A stretch of 64,000 bases of DNA, from contig OZ244128.1 of the NCBI GenBank assembly GCA_965215995.1, positions 5,084,001 to 5,148,000 of the forward strand, given 5' to 3'. Made by a program: the position numbers and the translations under genes. Position 1 is the stretch's first letter, and each line of letters starts with the position of its first letter. This DNA is from SZUA-309 sp965215995 (GTDB taxonomy: Bacteria > Pseudomonadota > Gammaproteobacteria > Pseudomonadales > Azotimanducaceae). Below the pieces are notes generated by a model. The model was not told where the DNA came from. It was given only the letters and a program-made list of their open reading frames with translations, and did no database searches. Below, piece after piece: positions 55,666 to 64,000 of this stretch.

Positions 55666-55693
55666 AAAAAAAGGCGCGGTTAAGCGCCTTTTT
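55666..55693 (-). terminator. Intrinsic terminator after hupB
   Basis: On the minus strand AAAAAGGCGC (55693-55684) pairs perfectly with GCGCCTTTTT (55677-55668), loop of 6, followed by further Ts. It lies 23 bases after the hupB stop and upstream of ppiD on the same strand, so ppiD must have some read-through or its own promoter. Confidence 0.85.
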
Positions 55694-55716
55694 GCAAGTT
55701 GGTGGGGGTTAAGCGA

Positions 55717-55989
55717 TTAGTTCAGGGCGTCCTTGAGCGCTTTGCCTGGTTTAAAAGCCGGCACTTTCGCCGCGGCGATCTGAATTGGCGCGCCGGTCTG
55801 CGGATTTCGTCCGGTACGCGCGGCACGATCCCTTACGGTGAAGGTGCCGAAGCCGACCAGTGAAACTGGATCAGCTTGCTTAAGAGAATCAGTGATCGCA
55901 TCAATTGCCGCATCCAGGGCTCTGCCAGCAGCAGCCTTGGAAATATCAGCGGAGTCCGCGATTCGATCAATCAGTTCGGTTTTGTTCAC
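55717..55989 (-). CDS. hupB: DNA-binding protein HU-beta
   Basis: 90-residue histone-like nucleoid protein. MNKTELIDRIADSADISKAAAGRALDAAIDAITDSLKQADPVSLVGFGTFTVRDRAARTGRNPQTGAPIQIAAAKVPAFKPGKALKDALN shows the HU fold, with GFGTF and the DNA-binding arm RNPQTGAPI. Location between lon and ppiD identifies it as HupB. A terminator lies immediately downstream. Confidence 0.97.
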   Translation of the reverse strand: MNKTELIDRIADSADISKAAAGRALDAAIDAITDSLKQADPVSLVGFGTFTVRDRAARTGRNPQTGAPIQIAAAKVPAFKPGKALKDALN

Positions 55990-56139
55990 ATTCTGCCCCT
56001 CTGTGATGATGAAGTTCCGAGCCGCCGGATTTATCGTTGTTATTCCGTGCCAGGCCCGAAGGTTCGCGGGGTTTTATACCAACACCCCATGGGGCTGGCA
56101 AGCATCTGAACGCCTGGAAAATCCCGTTGCAGCCCGCGT

Positions 56140-58641
56140 CTAATGCGGACTGATGGGTAACTCGCCTTTCGGATCGGGTCGGGTTTTGCTCACTTCCGCC
56201 ACCTCGCCAGGTGCCTCTCCCGGCTGCGAATCCGAACGCTCAGATTGCGTATCGGCGGTCGCGACGATCTTCGGTTCCGGCAGCCGCTCCAGAGCGATTT
56301 CGAGCACATCGTCCATCCACTTCAGCGGGTAGATGGTGAGGTTCTCTTTGACATTGTCGGGTATTTCCTTGAGATCCCTCTCGTTTTCCGCCGGGATGAT
56401 GACGTTCTTGATTCCGCCTCGCTGAGCTGCCAGCAGTTTTTCCTTAAGCCCGCCGATCGGCAGGACCTGGCCGCGGAGGGTGATTTCCCCGGTCATCGCA
56501 ACATCTGCGCGCACGGGAATTCCGGTGAGAACGGAGATGATTGCCGTGCACATTCCAATCCCGGCAGACGGTCCATCCTTCGGCGTGGCGCCCTCCGGGA
56601 CGTGAATGTGGAGGTCCCACTTCTCGTGAAAATCTTTCGGAATACCGAGGATTTCCGAGCGGCTTCGAACAAAAGTCAGCGCTGCCTGAATGGATTCCTG
56701 CATCACGTCACCAAGCGACCCTGTCTTTGTCTGGCGACCTTTGCCTGGAACGGCAACCGCCTCGATGTTCAAGAGCTCGCCACCTACCTGCGTCCAGGCA
56801 AGACCGGTGACGATGCCGATCTGGTTGTTTTCTTCGGCAAGTCCGTAGGTGTGCTTGCGAACCCCGTTGTAATGCTCGATATCGTCTGCGGAGATCTCCA
56901 CCACGACCTTCGACCTGCTCTTCTTGTCGCCAGTCCTGTTCGCGGCAAGCGCCTGTTCCTTGACCACTTTTCTGGCCAGCTTGGCGATCTCCCGCTCGAG
57001 CCCGCGCACACCTGCTTCCTTGGTGTAGTAGCGGATCAGGTGCAGAAGCCCTTCATCGTCAACCTTCAGTTGCCCAGGGGCCAGGCCGTTCAATTCGGTC
57101 TGCTTCGGCAAAAGGTACTTGCGGGCAATGTTGAGCTTCTCGCCTTCCGTGTAACCGGGCAGTCGGATGACCTCCATCCGGTCCAGCAATGGCGCCGGTA
57201 TGTTCATGGAGTTCGACGTGCAGATGAAGAACACGTCCGACAGATCGTAGTCCACCTCCAGGTAGTGGTCGTTGAAGGTGTTGTTCTGTTCGGGATCGAG
57301 CACCTCGAGCAGCGCGCTGGCGGGGTCGCCACGGACATCCATGCCCATCTTGTCGACTTCATCGAGCAGGAACAGGGGGTTTTTGACGCCCGCCTTGGAC
57401 ATCTTCTGCAGAATCTTACCCGGCATGGAACCTATGTAGGTGCGGCGATGACCGCGGATTTCCGCTTCGTCGCGCACGCCACCCAGGGCCATGCGGATGA
57501 ACTCCCGGTTGGTGGCGCGGGCGATGCTCTCGCCCAGCGAGGTTTTACCAACACCAGGCGGACCAACAAGACAAAGCACGGGGCCCTTCATTTTCTTCAC
57601 ACGGGATTGAACGGCCAGATACTCGATGATCCTATCCTTCACCTCTTCGAGCCCGTAGTGATCCTCGTCGAGAATCACCTGTGCGGCCGCCAGGTCTTTG
57701 CGCACGCGGCTCTTCTTTTTCCAGGGGATGCTGATCATCCAGTCCAGAAAGCTGCGAACGACCGTCGCCTCGGCGCTCATAGGTGACATGAGCTTGAGCT
57801 TGTTCAGCTCCGAGGACGCCTTCTCCCGCGCCTCCTTGCTCATCCCACTCTCTTCGATCTTCGCTTCGAGCTCCTCGATCTCGTTCGGCGCCTCTTCCAG
57901 ATCTCCCAGTTCCTTCTGGATGGCCTTCATCTGCTCATTCAGGTAGTACTCGCGCTGGCTCTTCTCCATCTGCTTTTTGACCCGGCCGCGGATCCGCTTC
58001 TCCATCTGAGAAACATCCATCTCGGCGTCCATGAGGCCAAGCAGGGTATCCATCCGCTCTTTGAGAACGAAGCTCTCGAGGATCGCCTGCTTCTCTTCGA
58101 TCTTCAGTGAGATCTGGGCAGCGATGGTATCCACCAAGCGGGCTGGATCGTCGATGGAAGACAGGCTCGAAAGGACTTCCTGAGGCACTTTCTTGCTCGA
58201 CTTCACGTACTGCTCGAACTGGTTCATCACCGTTCTGACCAGTGCTTCGGCCTCCCGTGCTTCCACGGTCGGTTCCTCGATCGACTCTACTTCGGCCTGC
58301 AGGTACTCGTCTTCTCCACGCAGCTCCAGTGACTGAAGACGGGCACGCTGCCCACCTTCAACAAGGACTTTCACGGTCCCGTCGGGAAGCTTCAGCAGCT
58401 GCAGCACGGTAGCCACCGTGCCTACTTCAAACAGCTCCTCGAGGTTAGGCAGGTCGACTTCGGCATCCCGCTTGGCCACCAGCAGGATCTGCTTGTCGTC
58501 CGCCATCGCCGCATCGAGTGCCCTGATTGAGCTCTCGGTACCCACAAACAGAGGATGGACGCCATGGGGGTAAACCACCATGTCTCTTAACGGAAGTACG
58601 GGAACCTGATTGATGCTATTTACTCCAGTTGCTCGCCACAC
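56140..58641 (-). CDS. lon: ATP-dependent protease Lon
   Basis: Cytoplasmic AAA+ protease for misfolded and regulatory proteins. 833 residues from a GTG start. N-domain: VPVLPLRDMVVYPHGVHPLFVG. AAA module: Walker A CLVGPPGVGKTSLGESIA, Walker B PLFLLDEVDKM. Protease domain: catalytic Ser in PKDGPSAGIGMCTAI and Lys in GGLKEKLLAAQRGG. The C-terminus is extended by about 30 hydrophilic residues. A 9-codon open frame starting with ATG at 58645 overlaps the GTG start in another frame. The usual CTTGAA/heat-shock promoter was not recognised. Typical clpX-lon-hupB order. Confidence 0.96.
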   Translation of the reverse strand: MWRATGVNSINQVPVLPLRDMVVYPHGVHPLFVGTESSIRALDAAMADDKQILLVAKRDAEVDLPNLEELFEVGTVATVLQLLKLPDGTVKVLVEGGQRARLQSLELRGEDEYLQAEVESIEEPTVEAREAEALVRTVMNQFEQYVKSSKKVPQEVLSSLSSIDDPARLVDTIAAQISLKIEEKQAILESFVLKERMDTLLGLMDAEMDVSQMEKRIRGRVKKQMEKSQREYYLNEQMKAIQKELGDLEEAPNEIEELEAKIEESGMSKEAREKASSELNKLKLMSPMSAEATVVRSFLDWMISIPWKKKSRVRKDLAAAQVILDEDHYGLEEVKDRIIEYLAVQSRVKKMKGPVLCLVGPPGVGKTSLGESIARATNREFIRMALGGVRDEAEIRGHRRTYIGSMPGKILQKMSKAGVKNPLFLLDEVDKMGMDVRGDPASALLEVLDPEQNNTFNDHYLEVDYDLSDVFFICTSNSMNIPAPLLDRMEVIRLPGYTEGEKLNIARKYLLPKQTELNGLAPGQLKVDDEGLLHLIRYYTKEAGVRGLEREIAKLARKVVKEQALAANRTGDKKSRSKVVVEISADDIEHYNGVRKHTYGLAEENNQIGIVTGLAWTQVGGELLNIEAVAVPGKGRQTKTGSLGDVMQESIQAALTFVRSRSEILGIPKDFHEKWDLHIHVPEGATPKDGPSAGIGMCTAIISVLTGIPVRADVAMTGEITLRGQVLPIGGLKEKLLAAQRGGIKNVIIPAENERDLKEIPDNVKENLTIYPLKWMDDVLEIALERLPEPKIVATADTQSERSDSQPGEAPGEVAEVSKTRPDPKGELPISPH

Positions 58642-58645
58642 TCAT
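58616..58645 (-). other. Nine-codon open frame overlapping the lon start
   Basis: Reads MSVASNWSK then TAG, starting with ATG at 58645, 4 bases before the lon GTG (58641) and in a different frame. The internal GGAG (within CTGGAGTAAATAG) is followed by no usable lon start codon. Ribosomes choosing the ATG would miss lon, so it might lower or modulate lon initiation. Coincidence cannot be excluded. Confidence 0.3.
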
Positions 58646-58714
58646 GGCCCAAGCCACCCCGTGGCATGGACGTATCAGGCGGCATCCTTTCGCGGTTTCT
58701 AAACCGAGCCGGGG

Positions 58715-58763
58715 CTAGTGTCCTGTCAGGTTAACTCAGCGAACCAGCCTGACAGGACACTAG
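58715..58763. terminator. 16-bp perfect palindrome between clpX and lon
   Basis: CTAGTGTCCTGTCAGG (58715-58730) and its exact complement (58748-58763) are separated by 17 bases. It lies 11 bases after the clpX stop on the minus strand and 74 bases upstream of the lon start. There is no adjoining T-run. The outer AGTGTCCTG/CAGGACACT is nearly shared with the nhaB/dnaQ palindrome, suggesting a repeated hairpin family. Confidence 0.6.
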
Positions 58764-58774
58764 TTGCAGGCAGT

Positions 58775-60055
58775 TTAGTCCTGCGGAGAGGCCTGTGCTT
58801 TGTCGACGTTCTCGTACATGAGCATTGGGTCACTTTCACCCTTGATTACGCTCTCGTCGATTACGACTTTCGTCACAGAATCGGTGGAAGGCAGGTCATA
58901 CATGGTGTCGAGCAGCACTGCTTCCAGAATGGAGCGCAGGCCCCGAGCGCCCGTCTTCCTGTCCATGGCCTTCTGAGCCACGGCACGCAGCGCATCCTCG
59001 CGGAAGTCCACCTCCACGCCTTCCATGTCGAAAAGCTTGGTGTACTGCTTGGTGAGAGAATTTTTCGGCTCGGTGAGAATCCGGACCAGCGCATCGGCAT
59101 CCAGTTCTTCCAGGGTCGCGACCACGGGCAGTCGGCCAACAAACTCCGGAATGAGGCCGTAGTGGATCAGATCTTCCGGCTCCACTTGCCGCAAGGTCTC
59201 GCCGATGGATTGCTTGTCTTCGTCACCCTTCACCTGAGCACCGAAGCCGATACCGGACTTCTCCGACCGGTCGGTGATCACCTTGTCGAGGCCTGCGAAG
59301 GCACCACCGCAGATGAACAGGATGTTCGACGTATCCACCTGCAAAAACTCCTGCTGGGGATGCTTGCGGCCGCCTTGCGGGGGTACGGATGCAACGGTTC
59401 CTTCGATCAGCTTCAACAGTGCCTGCTGCACACCTTCACCGGAGACGTCACGGGTGATGGAGGGGTTGTCCGACTTCCTGGAGATCTTGTCGATCTCGTC
59501 GATATAGACAATGCCGACCTGAGCCCGCTCCACATCGTAGTCGCACTTCTGCAGGAGCTTTTGGATGATGTTCTCGACATCCTCTCCCACGTAGCCTGCT
59601 TCGGTCAGCGTGGTCGCGTCGGCAATGGTAAAAGGCACATCCAGGAGCCGTGCCAGAGTCTCGGCAAGCAGCGTCTTACCGCTGCCGGTTGGGCCGATCA
59701 GCAGGATGTTGGATTTGGAAAGTTCCACTTCGTCTTTCTTGCCGGTGTAGTTCAACCGCTTGTAGTGGTTGTACACAGCCACCGAGAGCACCTTCTTGGC
59801 ATGATCCTGGCCGATCACGTACTCATCGAGAATATCTTTGATTTCCTGAGGCACCGGCAGGCGATCACTCTGCTTGGTCTGACCACCCTCGGAGACTTCC
59901 TCACGGATGATGTCGTTGCAGAGCTCGACGCACTCGTCACAGATGAACACAGACGGTCCGGCGATGAGCTTACGCACTTCGTGCTGGCTCTTGCCGCAGA
60001 AGGAGCAGTATAAGAGCTTGCCTGAATCGTCTCCCTTACCGCTTTCGTCTGACAT
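58775..60055 (-). CDS. clpX: ATP-dependent Clp protease ATP-binding subunit ClpX
   Basis: AAA+ unfoldase working with ClpP. The 426-residue protein has the N-terminal zinc-binding domain (Cys17, Cys20, Cys39, Cys42 in YCSFCGK ... FICDECVELC), Walker A LLIGPTGSGKTLLAETLA, pore loop GYVGEDVENI, Walker B VGIVYIDEIDKI, and the IGF loop GIGFGAQV for ClpP docking. It is 317 bases downstream of clpP, a larger gap than usual, and holds a TATAAT of its own. Confidence 0.97.
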   Translation of the reverse strand: MSDESGKGDDSGKLLYCSFCGKSQHEVRKLIAGPSVFICDECVELCNDIIREEVSEGGQTKQSDRLPVPQEIKDILDEYVIGQDHAKKVLSVAVYNHYKRLNYTGKKDEVELSKSNILLIGPTGSGKTLLAETLARLLDVPFTIADATTLTEAGYVGEDVENIIQKLLQKCDYDVERAQVGIVYIDEIDKISRKSDNPSITRDVSGEGVQQALLKLIEGTVASVPPQGGRKHPQQEFLQVDTSNILFICGGAFAGLDKVITDRSEKSGIGFGAQVKGDEDKQSIGETLRQVEPEDLIHYGLIPEFVGRLPVVATLEELDADALVRILTEPKNSLTKQYTKLFDMEGVEVDFREDALRAVAQKAMDRKTGARGLRSILEAVLLDTMYDLPSTDSVTKVVIDESVIKGESDPMLMYENVDKAQASPQD

Positions 60056-60372
60056 AGATTCGCCTCATTGATTTGCTGGTTTGCATCCCGTGGGGAGCCT
60101 CTTTACCCGTCGTTTACCTGTCGTTCTTATTATAGGTCTTTTTACAGGTCTCTGATGTCATTTACCTGGGCATATGACAACACCGCACAAGCGGAGCGCG
60201 TAAATTCCGATGCCGCTACCTTGCTTTTTCATCCACTATATTGCAAGCCCTTGAATTGCGGTGAATGTCTCGGACACGTGCGACGGATGTGTCGAAGAAG
60301 TGCGGCCGATGTAGCCTCCGGGTGGGCTTAGCGGTCGTGTCGGACCGGCTGGTACCTACGCCCAGTGGCCAC
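60056..60372 (-). promoter_or_regulatory. clpP-clpX intergenic region with a probable clpX promoter
   Basis: 317 bases without a gene. On the minus strand TATAAT occurs at 60134-60129, about 73 bases before the clpX ATG, in an AT-rich stretch; its -35 (CATCAG at 17-base spacing) is poor. TTGCAATATAGTGGATGAA (near 60247-60229) is another candidate but matches neither sigma-32 nor sigma-70 well. No terminator was recognised after clpP. Confidence 0.35.
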
Positions 60373-61020
60373 CTACTCGCCGACCGCCTTAGCCAGCGGC
60401 TTACGGGGCATCTGAACCGTATCGATCAGACCGTACTCTACGGCTTCCTCCGGGCTCATCCAGAAGTCGCGGTCGGTATCTTCGGCGATTCGCTCCACGG
60501 GCTGGCCGGTGTGATCCGCCAGCATCTGGTTCAGGCGTTCCCGCATCAGCAGGATTTCCTTGGCCTGGATCTCGATGTCTGCGGCAACGCCGCGAGAACC
60601 GCCGGATGGCTGGTGAATCATCATCCGCGAATTAGGCAGGCAGTAGCGCTTACCGGGAGCACCTGCGGCGAGCAGGAATGAGCCCATGCTGGCCGCCTGA
60701 CCGATACACATGGTGCTCACGTCCGAGCGGATGAACTGCATGGTGTCGTAGATGGCCATTCCTGCCGTGACGCTGCCGCCGGGAGAGTTTATGTAAAGGT
60801 GGATGTCTTTATCTGGGTTCTCAGACTCCAGATACAGCAGCTGGGCAACCACCAGATTGGCGACGTTGTCCTCGACGGGGCCCACCATGAAGACGATCCG
60901 CTCTTTGAGCAGCATGGAGTAGATGTCGTAGGCACGCTCGCCCCGGGCCGACTGCTCGACCACCATGGGCACCAGGCCCAGATTGGTGATCGGGGTGTTG
61001 AAGTTATCTGACTGGCTCAT
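60373..61020 (-). CDS. clpP: ATP-dependent Clp protease proteolytic subunit
   Basis: Serine protease tetradecamer shared by ClpX and ClpA. The 215-residue protein shows the propeptide, then NLGLVPMVVEQSARGERAYDIYSMLLKERIVFMVGPVED, the catalytic Ser111 in MCIGQAASMGSFLLAAG, His136 in RMMIHQPSGG and the Asp in EDTDRDFWMSPEEAVEYGLID. Upstream of it is tig, downstream clpX; this is the standard order. Confidence 0.97.
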   Translation of the reverse strand: MSQSDNFNTPITNLGLVPMVVEQSARGERAYDIYSMLLKERIVFMVGPVEDNVANLVVAQLLYLESENPDKDIHLYINSPGGSVTAGMAIYDTMQFIRSDVSTMCIGQAASMGSFLLAAGAPGKRYCLPNSRMMIHQPSGGSRGVAADIEIQAKEILLMRERLNQMLADHTGQPVERIAEDTDRDFWMSPEEAVEYGLIDTVQMPRKPLAKAVGE

Positions 61021-61067
61021 GCTGGCGGCTCCGATAGTCTGTGTAGTTGCTGCTTTTCGTGGCTTTC

Positions 61068-62465
61068 TCAGGACTTGTCATCATCTGCGCCTGAGTCTTC
61101 AGCAGCGGTGTCTGCAGCGTTTTCCTGATCAGCGGCTTCTTCCGGTGGAGGCGCGATGGCAGCCCCCGTCAGCGCGTCCTGATATGTGGTACTGACCACC
61201 TCGACCGCAGCTTGTTCCAATATATGGTCGACGACCTGATCTTCCAAGACCGCCATCTCGATCTGCTGCAGCTGTTCCGGGTTACTGTAGTAGTAGCTCA
61301 CAACCTGGGAAGGATCTGCGTAACCGGCGGCCATCTCCTCAATGCGAGCCTTTACCCGATCCTCGTCTGCGCTGAGCTCACTCGATGTGACAATTTCGTT
61401 GACGATAAGTCCCACAGATACGCGTTTCTCCGCCTGCTTGGTAAAAAGGTCATCCGGCAGATCGATATCCGGTGCCTGGCCATCCTGGCCGTACATCTGA
61501 AACTGCTGCAGCATCTGCTGCTTCTGATTCTGGATTTCCTGGCTGACCATAGCCTGGGGCAGCTGCACGCTATGTAACCGGTGCAGCTCGTCCATCACCT
61601 GGCTCTTCACCTGATTGGCGACCGCTGCGTCCAGCTCCCGTTGCATGTTGGCCCGCACTTCCGCATGAAAGGCTTCGAGACCGCCCTCTTCCACACCAAA
61701 CGTCTCGAAGAAGGCCTCATCCAGCTCCGGTATCGTCGGCTCCTCGACGGCATTGATGGTGACGGAGAAGGTCGCCGTCTTACCCTGCAGGTCTTCACTG
61801 CCGTAGTCGTCCGGGAAGGTAGCGGCAAACTCGCCGGTGTCGCCTTCTGCCAGGCCGCGCACGCCCTGGTCGAAATCTTCGATCATCTGGCCGGCACCAA
61901 CTTCGAACGAGGCATCCTCGCCACTACCACCGTCGAAAGCTTCGTCATCGATCTTGCCGACGAAGTCCAGGGTAACCTTGTCGCCTGCCTGTGCCCCACG
62001 CTCGACCTTGGACCATTCTTTACGCTGTTCCCGCAACCGTTCGATCATCTCGGCCAGGTCGTCATCGGTGATCTCAGCCTCCGGACGTTTCACGCTGACC
62101 TTGCCGAGGTCTGTGAGGTCTACCACCGGAAAGACTTCAAAAGTCGCGGTGAACTCGAAATCGATGCCTGGATCCATCTTCACCACTTCCAGGCTCGGCG
62201 AGCCGGCCGGGGAAAGATCCTCCTGCTGGACGGCTTCAACGAAACTGGACTGCATGAGCTCGCCCGCTACCTCGGCACGAACGGCCGGTCCGAATCGGCG
62301 GCGCACCTCCCGCATGGGCACCTTGCCCGGACGGAATCCAGGCAATCGGACCTGGCCGGCCGCCTGGCCGAGACGATCGGTGATCTGTTCTTCAAAGGTC
62401 TCGGAAGGCACGGAGATCGTCAGGCGCCGCTCGAGACCGCTGGTCGTTTCAATGGAGATCTGCAT
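61068..62465 (-). CDS. tig: Trigger factor
   Basis: Ribosome-bound chaperone and peptidyl-prolyl isomerase. 465 residues. The ribosome-binding signature appears in the N-domain as LPGFRPGKVPMREVRRRFG (family GFRxGKVP). An FKBP-type PPIase domain covers about residues 155-245 (GDKVTLDFVGKIDDEAFDGGSGEDASFEVGAGQMIEDFDQGVRGLAEGDTGEFAATFPDDYGSEDLQGK), followed by the helical chaperone arms. The C-terminal 35 residues are acidic and Ala-rich (longer than E. coli TF, 432). First gene of the tig-clpP-clpX-lon series. Confidence 0.96.
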   Translation of the reverse strand: MQISIETTSGLERRLTISVPSETFEEQITDRLGQAAGQVRLPGFRPGKVPMREVRRRFGPAVRAEVAGELMQSSFVEAVQQEDLSPAGSPSLEVVKMDPGIDFEFTATFEVFPVVDLTDLGKVSVKRPEAEITDDDLAEMIERLREQRKEWSKVERGAQAGDKVTLDFVGKIDDEAFDGGSGEDASFEVGAGQMIEDFDQGVRGLAEGDTGEFAATFPDDYGSEDLQGKTATFSVTINAVEEPTIPELDEAFFETFGVEEGGLEAFHAEVRANMQRELDAAVANQVKSQVMDELHRLHSVQLPQAMVSQEIQNQKQQMLQQFQMYGQDGQAPDIDLPDDLFTKQAEKRVSVGLIVNEIVTSSELSADEDRVKARIEEMAAGYADPSQVVSYYYSNPEQLQQIEMAVLEDQVVDHILEQAAVEVVSTTYQDALTGAAIAPPPEEAADQENAADTAAEDSGADDDKS

Positions 62466-62630
62466 GTTCTGTGTCTGGTCGTTGCGTTCAGGCTACTCGG
62501 AGTGCTGCCCGGAATCTGGGCCTGCTGGGTGCGGATCGGGCAAGCGGCGCATTTTAACGCCTGGCTGGCAACTTACAAGGAACGCCGAGCGGCGCTAACA
62601 TCGAGCCTTTCACCTTGAACTGGAGAACGA

Positions 62631-64000
62631 ATGAGCCCCGGAGAAGATGCCGAAACCCTGGATGTCGTCGTGGTTGGCGCCGGCTTCGCCGGTATGTATG
62701 CGATCTGGAAGCTTCGTCAGAGCGGCCTGACGCTGCGGGTGATCGAGGCAGGCAGTGATGTGGGAGGCACCTGGTATTGGAACCGATATCCCGGGGCACG
62801 CTGTGACATCACCAGCATGGAGTACTCGTTCTCTTTCTCCGAGGCGCTGCAGCAGGAATGGGAGTGGACCGAGATCATGGCAGCGCAGCCGGAGATCTTA
62901 CGCTACGCCAACCATGTGGCCGATCGCTTCGATCTACGAGAGCACATCCATTTCGATACCCGGGTCACGGGGGCGGAGTATCTGGATGCCGACAACCTCT
63001 GGCAGATCAGCACTGACACCGGTGGGACATACCGAGCCCGTTTCTGCATCATGGCCACGGGTTGTTTGTCGGTACCGAACACACCGGAGATCGAAGGCCA
63101 GGAGACATTTGCCGGCGAGGTCTATCACACCGGCAACTGGCCGGCAGACGGTGTCGACTTCAGCAACAAGCGGGTAGGCATCATCGGCACCGGTTCATCC
63201 GGCGTGCAGTCCATTCCCGTGATCGCCAGAGAGGCCAGCCATCTCACCGTGCTGCAGCGCACGCCCAACTACAACCTGCCCGCCAACAACGCACCGTTGC
63301 CATCGGAGTACCGGGAACGGATCAAGTCAAACTACAGCGAGGTCCGAATCGCTCAGCGGCATGCGCAGATCGGCGTCAGCGAATTCAGCCGTGGCCTGGG
63401 CGGGCTCGGCAGTTACCCGGAACCCACCGAAGCCATACTCGAGACCACGCCCGAAGAACGGGCCGAGGCCTTGGACAGGTATGGCTTCGAGGCCATTCGC
63501 CGCTACGCGGACCTGGCACTGTCCGAGGAAGCGAATGAGCTTGCGTGCGATATGTATCGGGAGCAGGTTCGGCGCATGGTGAACGATCCCGACACGGCTG
63601 AGGGGCTGATGCCACGGGACTACCCTTTTGGCTGCAAGCGGCCGGTGATCGACATCGGCTACTACGAAACTTTCAACCGGGACAACGTCACCCTGGTGGA
63701 TCTGCGTCGCGGTGGGATTGAACGCATCACGCCAAACGGTGTGCAGACAGAACAGGGTACGTTCGAGTTCGACGTGCTCGTCTACGCCACCGGCTTCGAT
63801 GCGATGACGGGCGCACTGCTGAGAATGAACATCCATGGCCGGGACGGCGTGAGTCTGGCTTCACACTGGCAGCACGGACCGAAGACCTACCTCGGCCTGC
63901 AGATGAGCGGCTTCCCCAACCTCTTTACCGTGACCGGACCCGGCAGTCCGTCCGTGCTGAGTAACATGCTGGTCTCTATCGAGCAGCACGTGGATTGGAT
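62631..64000 (+). CDS. Baeyer-Villiger-type flavin monooxygenase (cut by window end)
   Basis: The first 456 residues are visible; the frame is open at the window edge. ATG at 62631 after a GGAG. Two dinucleotide folds: FAD site VVVVGAGFAGMYAIWKL and NADPH site GIIGTGSSGVQSIPVI. Between them is the class-defining fingerprint FAGEVYHTGNWP (FxGxxxHxxxWP), plus GGTWYWNRYPGARCDI. This is the cyclohexanone/phenylacetone monooxygenase group of class B flavoproteins, which insert oxygen next to ketones; substrate cannot be read. It lies downstream of and divergent from tig, with no partner seen in the window. Confidence 0.92.
   Translation, partial: MSPGEDAETLDVVVVGAGFAGMYAIWKLRQSGLTLRVIEAGSDVGGTWYWNRYPGARCDITSMEYSFSFSEALQQEWEWTEIMAAQPEILRYANHVADRFDLREHIHFDTRVTGAEYLDADNLWQISTDTGGTYRARFCIMATGCLSVPNTPEIEGQETFAGEVYHTGNWPADGVDFSNKRVGIIGTGSSGVQSIPVIAREASHLTVLQRTPNYNLPANNAPLPSEYRERIKSNYSEVRIAQRHAQIGVSEFSRGLGGLGSYPEPTEAILETTPEERAEALDRYGFEAIRRYADLALSEEANELACDMYREQVRRMVNDPDTAEGLMPRDYPFGCKRPVIDIGYYETFNRDNVTLVDLRRGGIERITPNGVQTEQGTFEFDVLVYATGFDAMTGALLRMNIHGRDGVSLASHWQHGPKTYLGLQMSGFPNLFTVTGPGSPSVLSNMLVSIEQHVDW

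Noticed and set aside
56245..57786. 513-codon plus-strand frame
   Set aside because: Antisense to lon; no signal peptide, motif or ribosome binding site.
58718..60013. 431-codon plus-strand frame
   Set aside because: Antisense to clpX, which is intact; shadow frame.

Overview
This 64 kb window is a chromosomal segment of a gammaproteobacterium with high G+C (roughly 60% by eye). Signs are the tig-clpP-clpX-lon-hupB-ppiD block, moaCDE, mnmA-hflD-purB, tusDCB, NhaB, a PA4642-family gene, ThrH, and CysI followed by a DUF934 protein. ThrH, PA4642 and CysI+DUF934 point towards the Pseudomonadales side; NhaB and an AcuI-type reductase fit a marine or salt-exposed lifestyle. The genus cannot be fixed from sequence alone. 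There is no rRNA, prophage, insertion sequence or CRISPR array; almost everything is core chromosome.

Layout. 0-1 kb: 3' end of galE and tRNA-Ser(UGA). 1-2.3 kb: an exported Ig-like/fibronectin III protein. 2.5-3.5 kb: tusDCB, with a recognisable promoter. 3.5-11 kb (minus): ftsK-lolA-rarA-crcB-serS-cysG. 11-16.9 kb: a PA4642-family gene, then aat-bpt, infA, clpA-clpS and a cold-shock protein, which together bring most of the bacterial N-degron pathway into one 5 kb stretch. 17-18.2 kb (minus): moaC-moaD-moaE. 18.3-22.4 kb: mnmA-hflD-purB and a GNAT fusion gene. 22.4-24.1 kb (minus): thrH and cysB. 24.2-26.4 kb: ECF sigma factor, putative anti-sigma factor and a DUF4097 protein in an ATGA-overlapping operon. 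26.5-29.2 kb: small accessory genes (5'-nucleotidase, DUF465, membrane J-protein, PilZ, TerB-like, a 36-residue membrane peptide). 29.3-35.1 kb: an AddB-like/AddA-like nuclease-helicase pair. 35.2-36.5 kb: DAHP synthase with an attenuator leader. 36.5-41 kb: nfuA (minus), metH and an 11-bp tandem repeat. 41.1-44.8 kb: small membrane protein, cysI, DUF934 gene, CPA2 antiporter. 44.8-48.3 kb: acuI, sohB, an SCP2-like gene, nudC. 48.5-53.7 kb: nhaB, dnaQ, rnhA, a methyltransferase, mltD. 53.7-62.5 kb (minus): tig-clpP-clpX-lon-hupB-ppiD. 62.6 kb to the edge: a Baeyer-Villiger-type flavin monooxygenase, cut by the window end.

The most interesting signal is upstream of the DAHP synthase gene. A 32-codon leader ends in Trp-Trp, Tyr-Tyr, Phe-Phe, followed by four alternating complementary segments (CTGCC/GGCAG/CTGCC/GGCAG) and a textbook intrinsic terminator, the last GGCAG lying in the terminator loop. 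This reads as a single attenuator sensing all three aromatic amino acids, the end products of the pathway the enzyme starts. Others worth a look: ftsK and nhaB each have a strong Shine-Dalgarno sequence too far from the start but separated from it by an inverted repeat; a shared AGTG.CCTG palindrome follows both nhaB/dnaQ and clpX; an 11-bp phased repeat starts on the metH stop codon; and two AT-rich patches lie inside otherwise GC-rich genes.

Sulfur and cofactor themes recur: cysG (siroheme) serves cysI (sulfite reductase), cysB would control sulfur assimilation, tusDCB and mnmA both serve tRNA 2-thiouridine synthesis, and moaCDE and nfuA supply molybdopterin and Fe-S cofactors. All functional calls come from reading motifs and gene order, without database searches.
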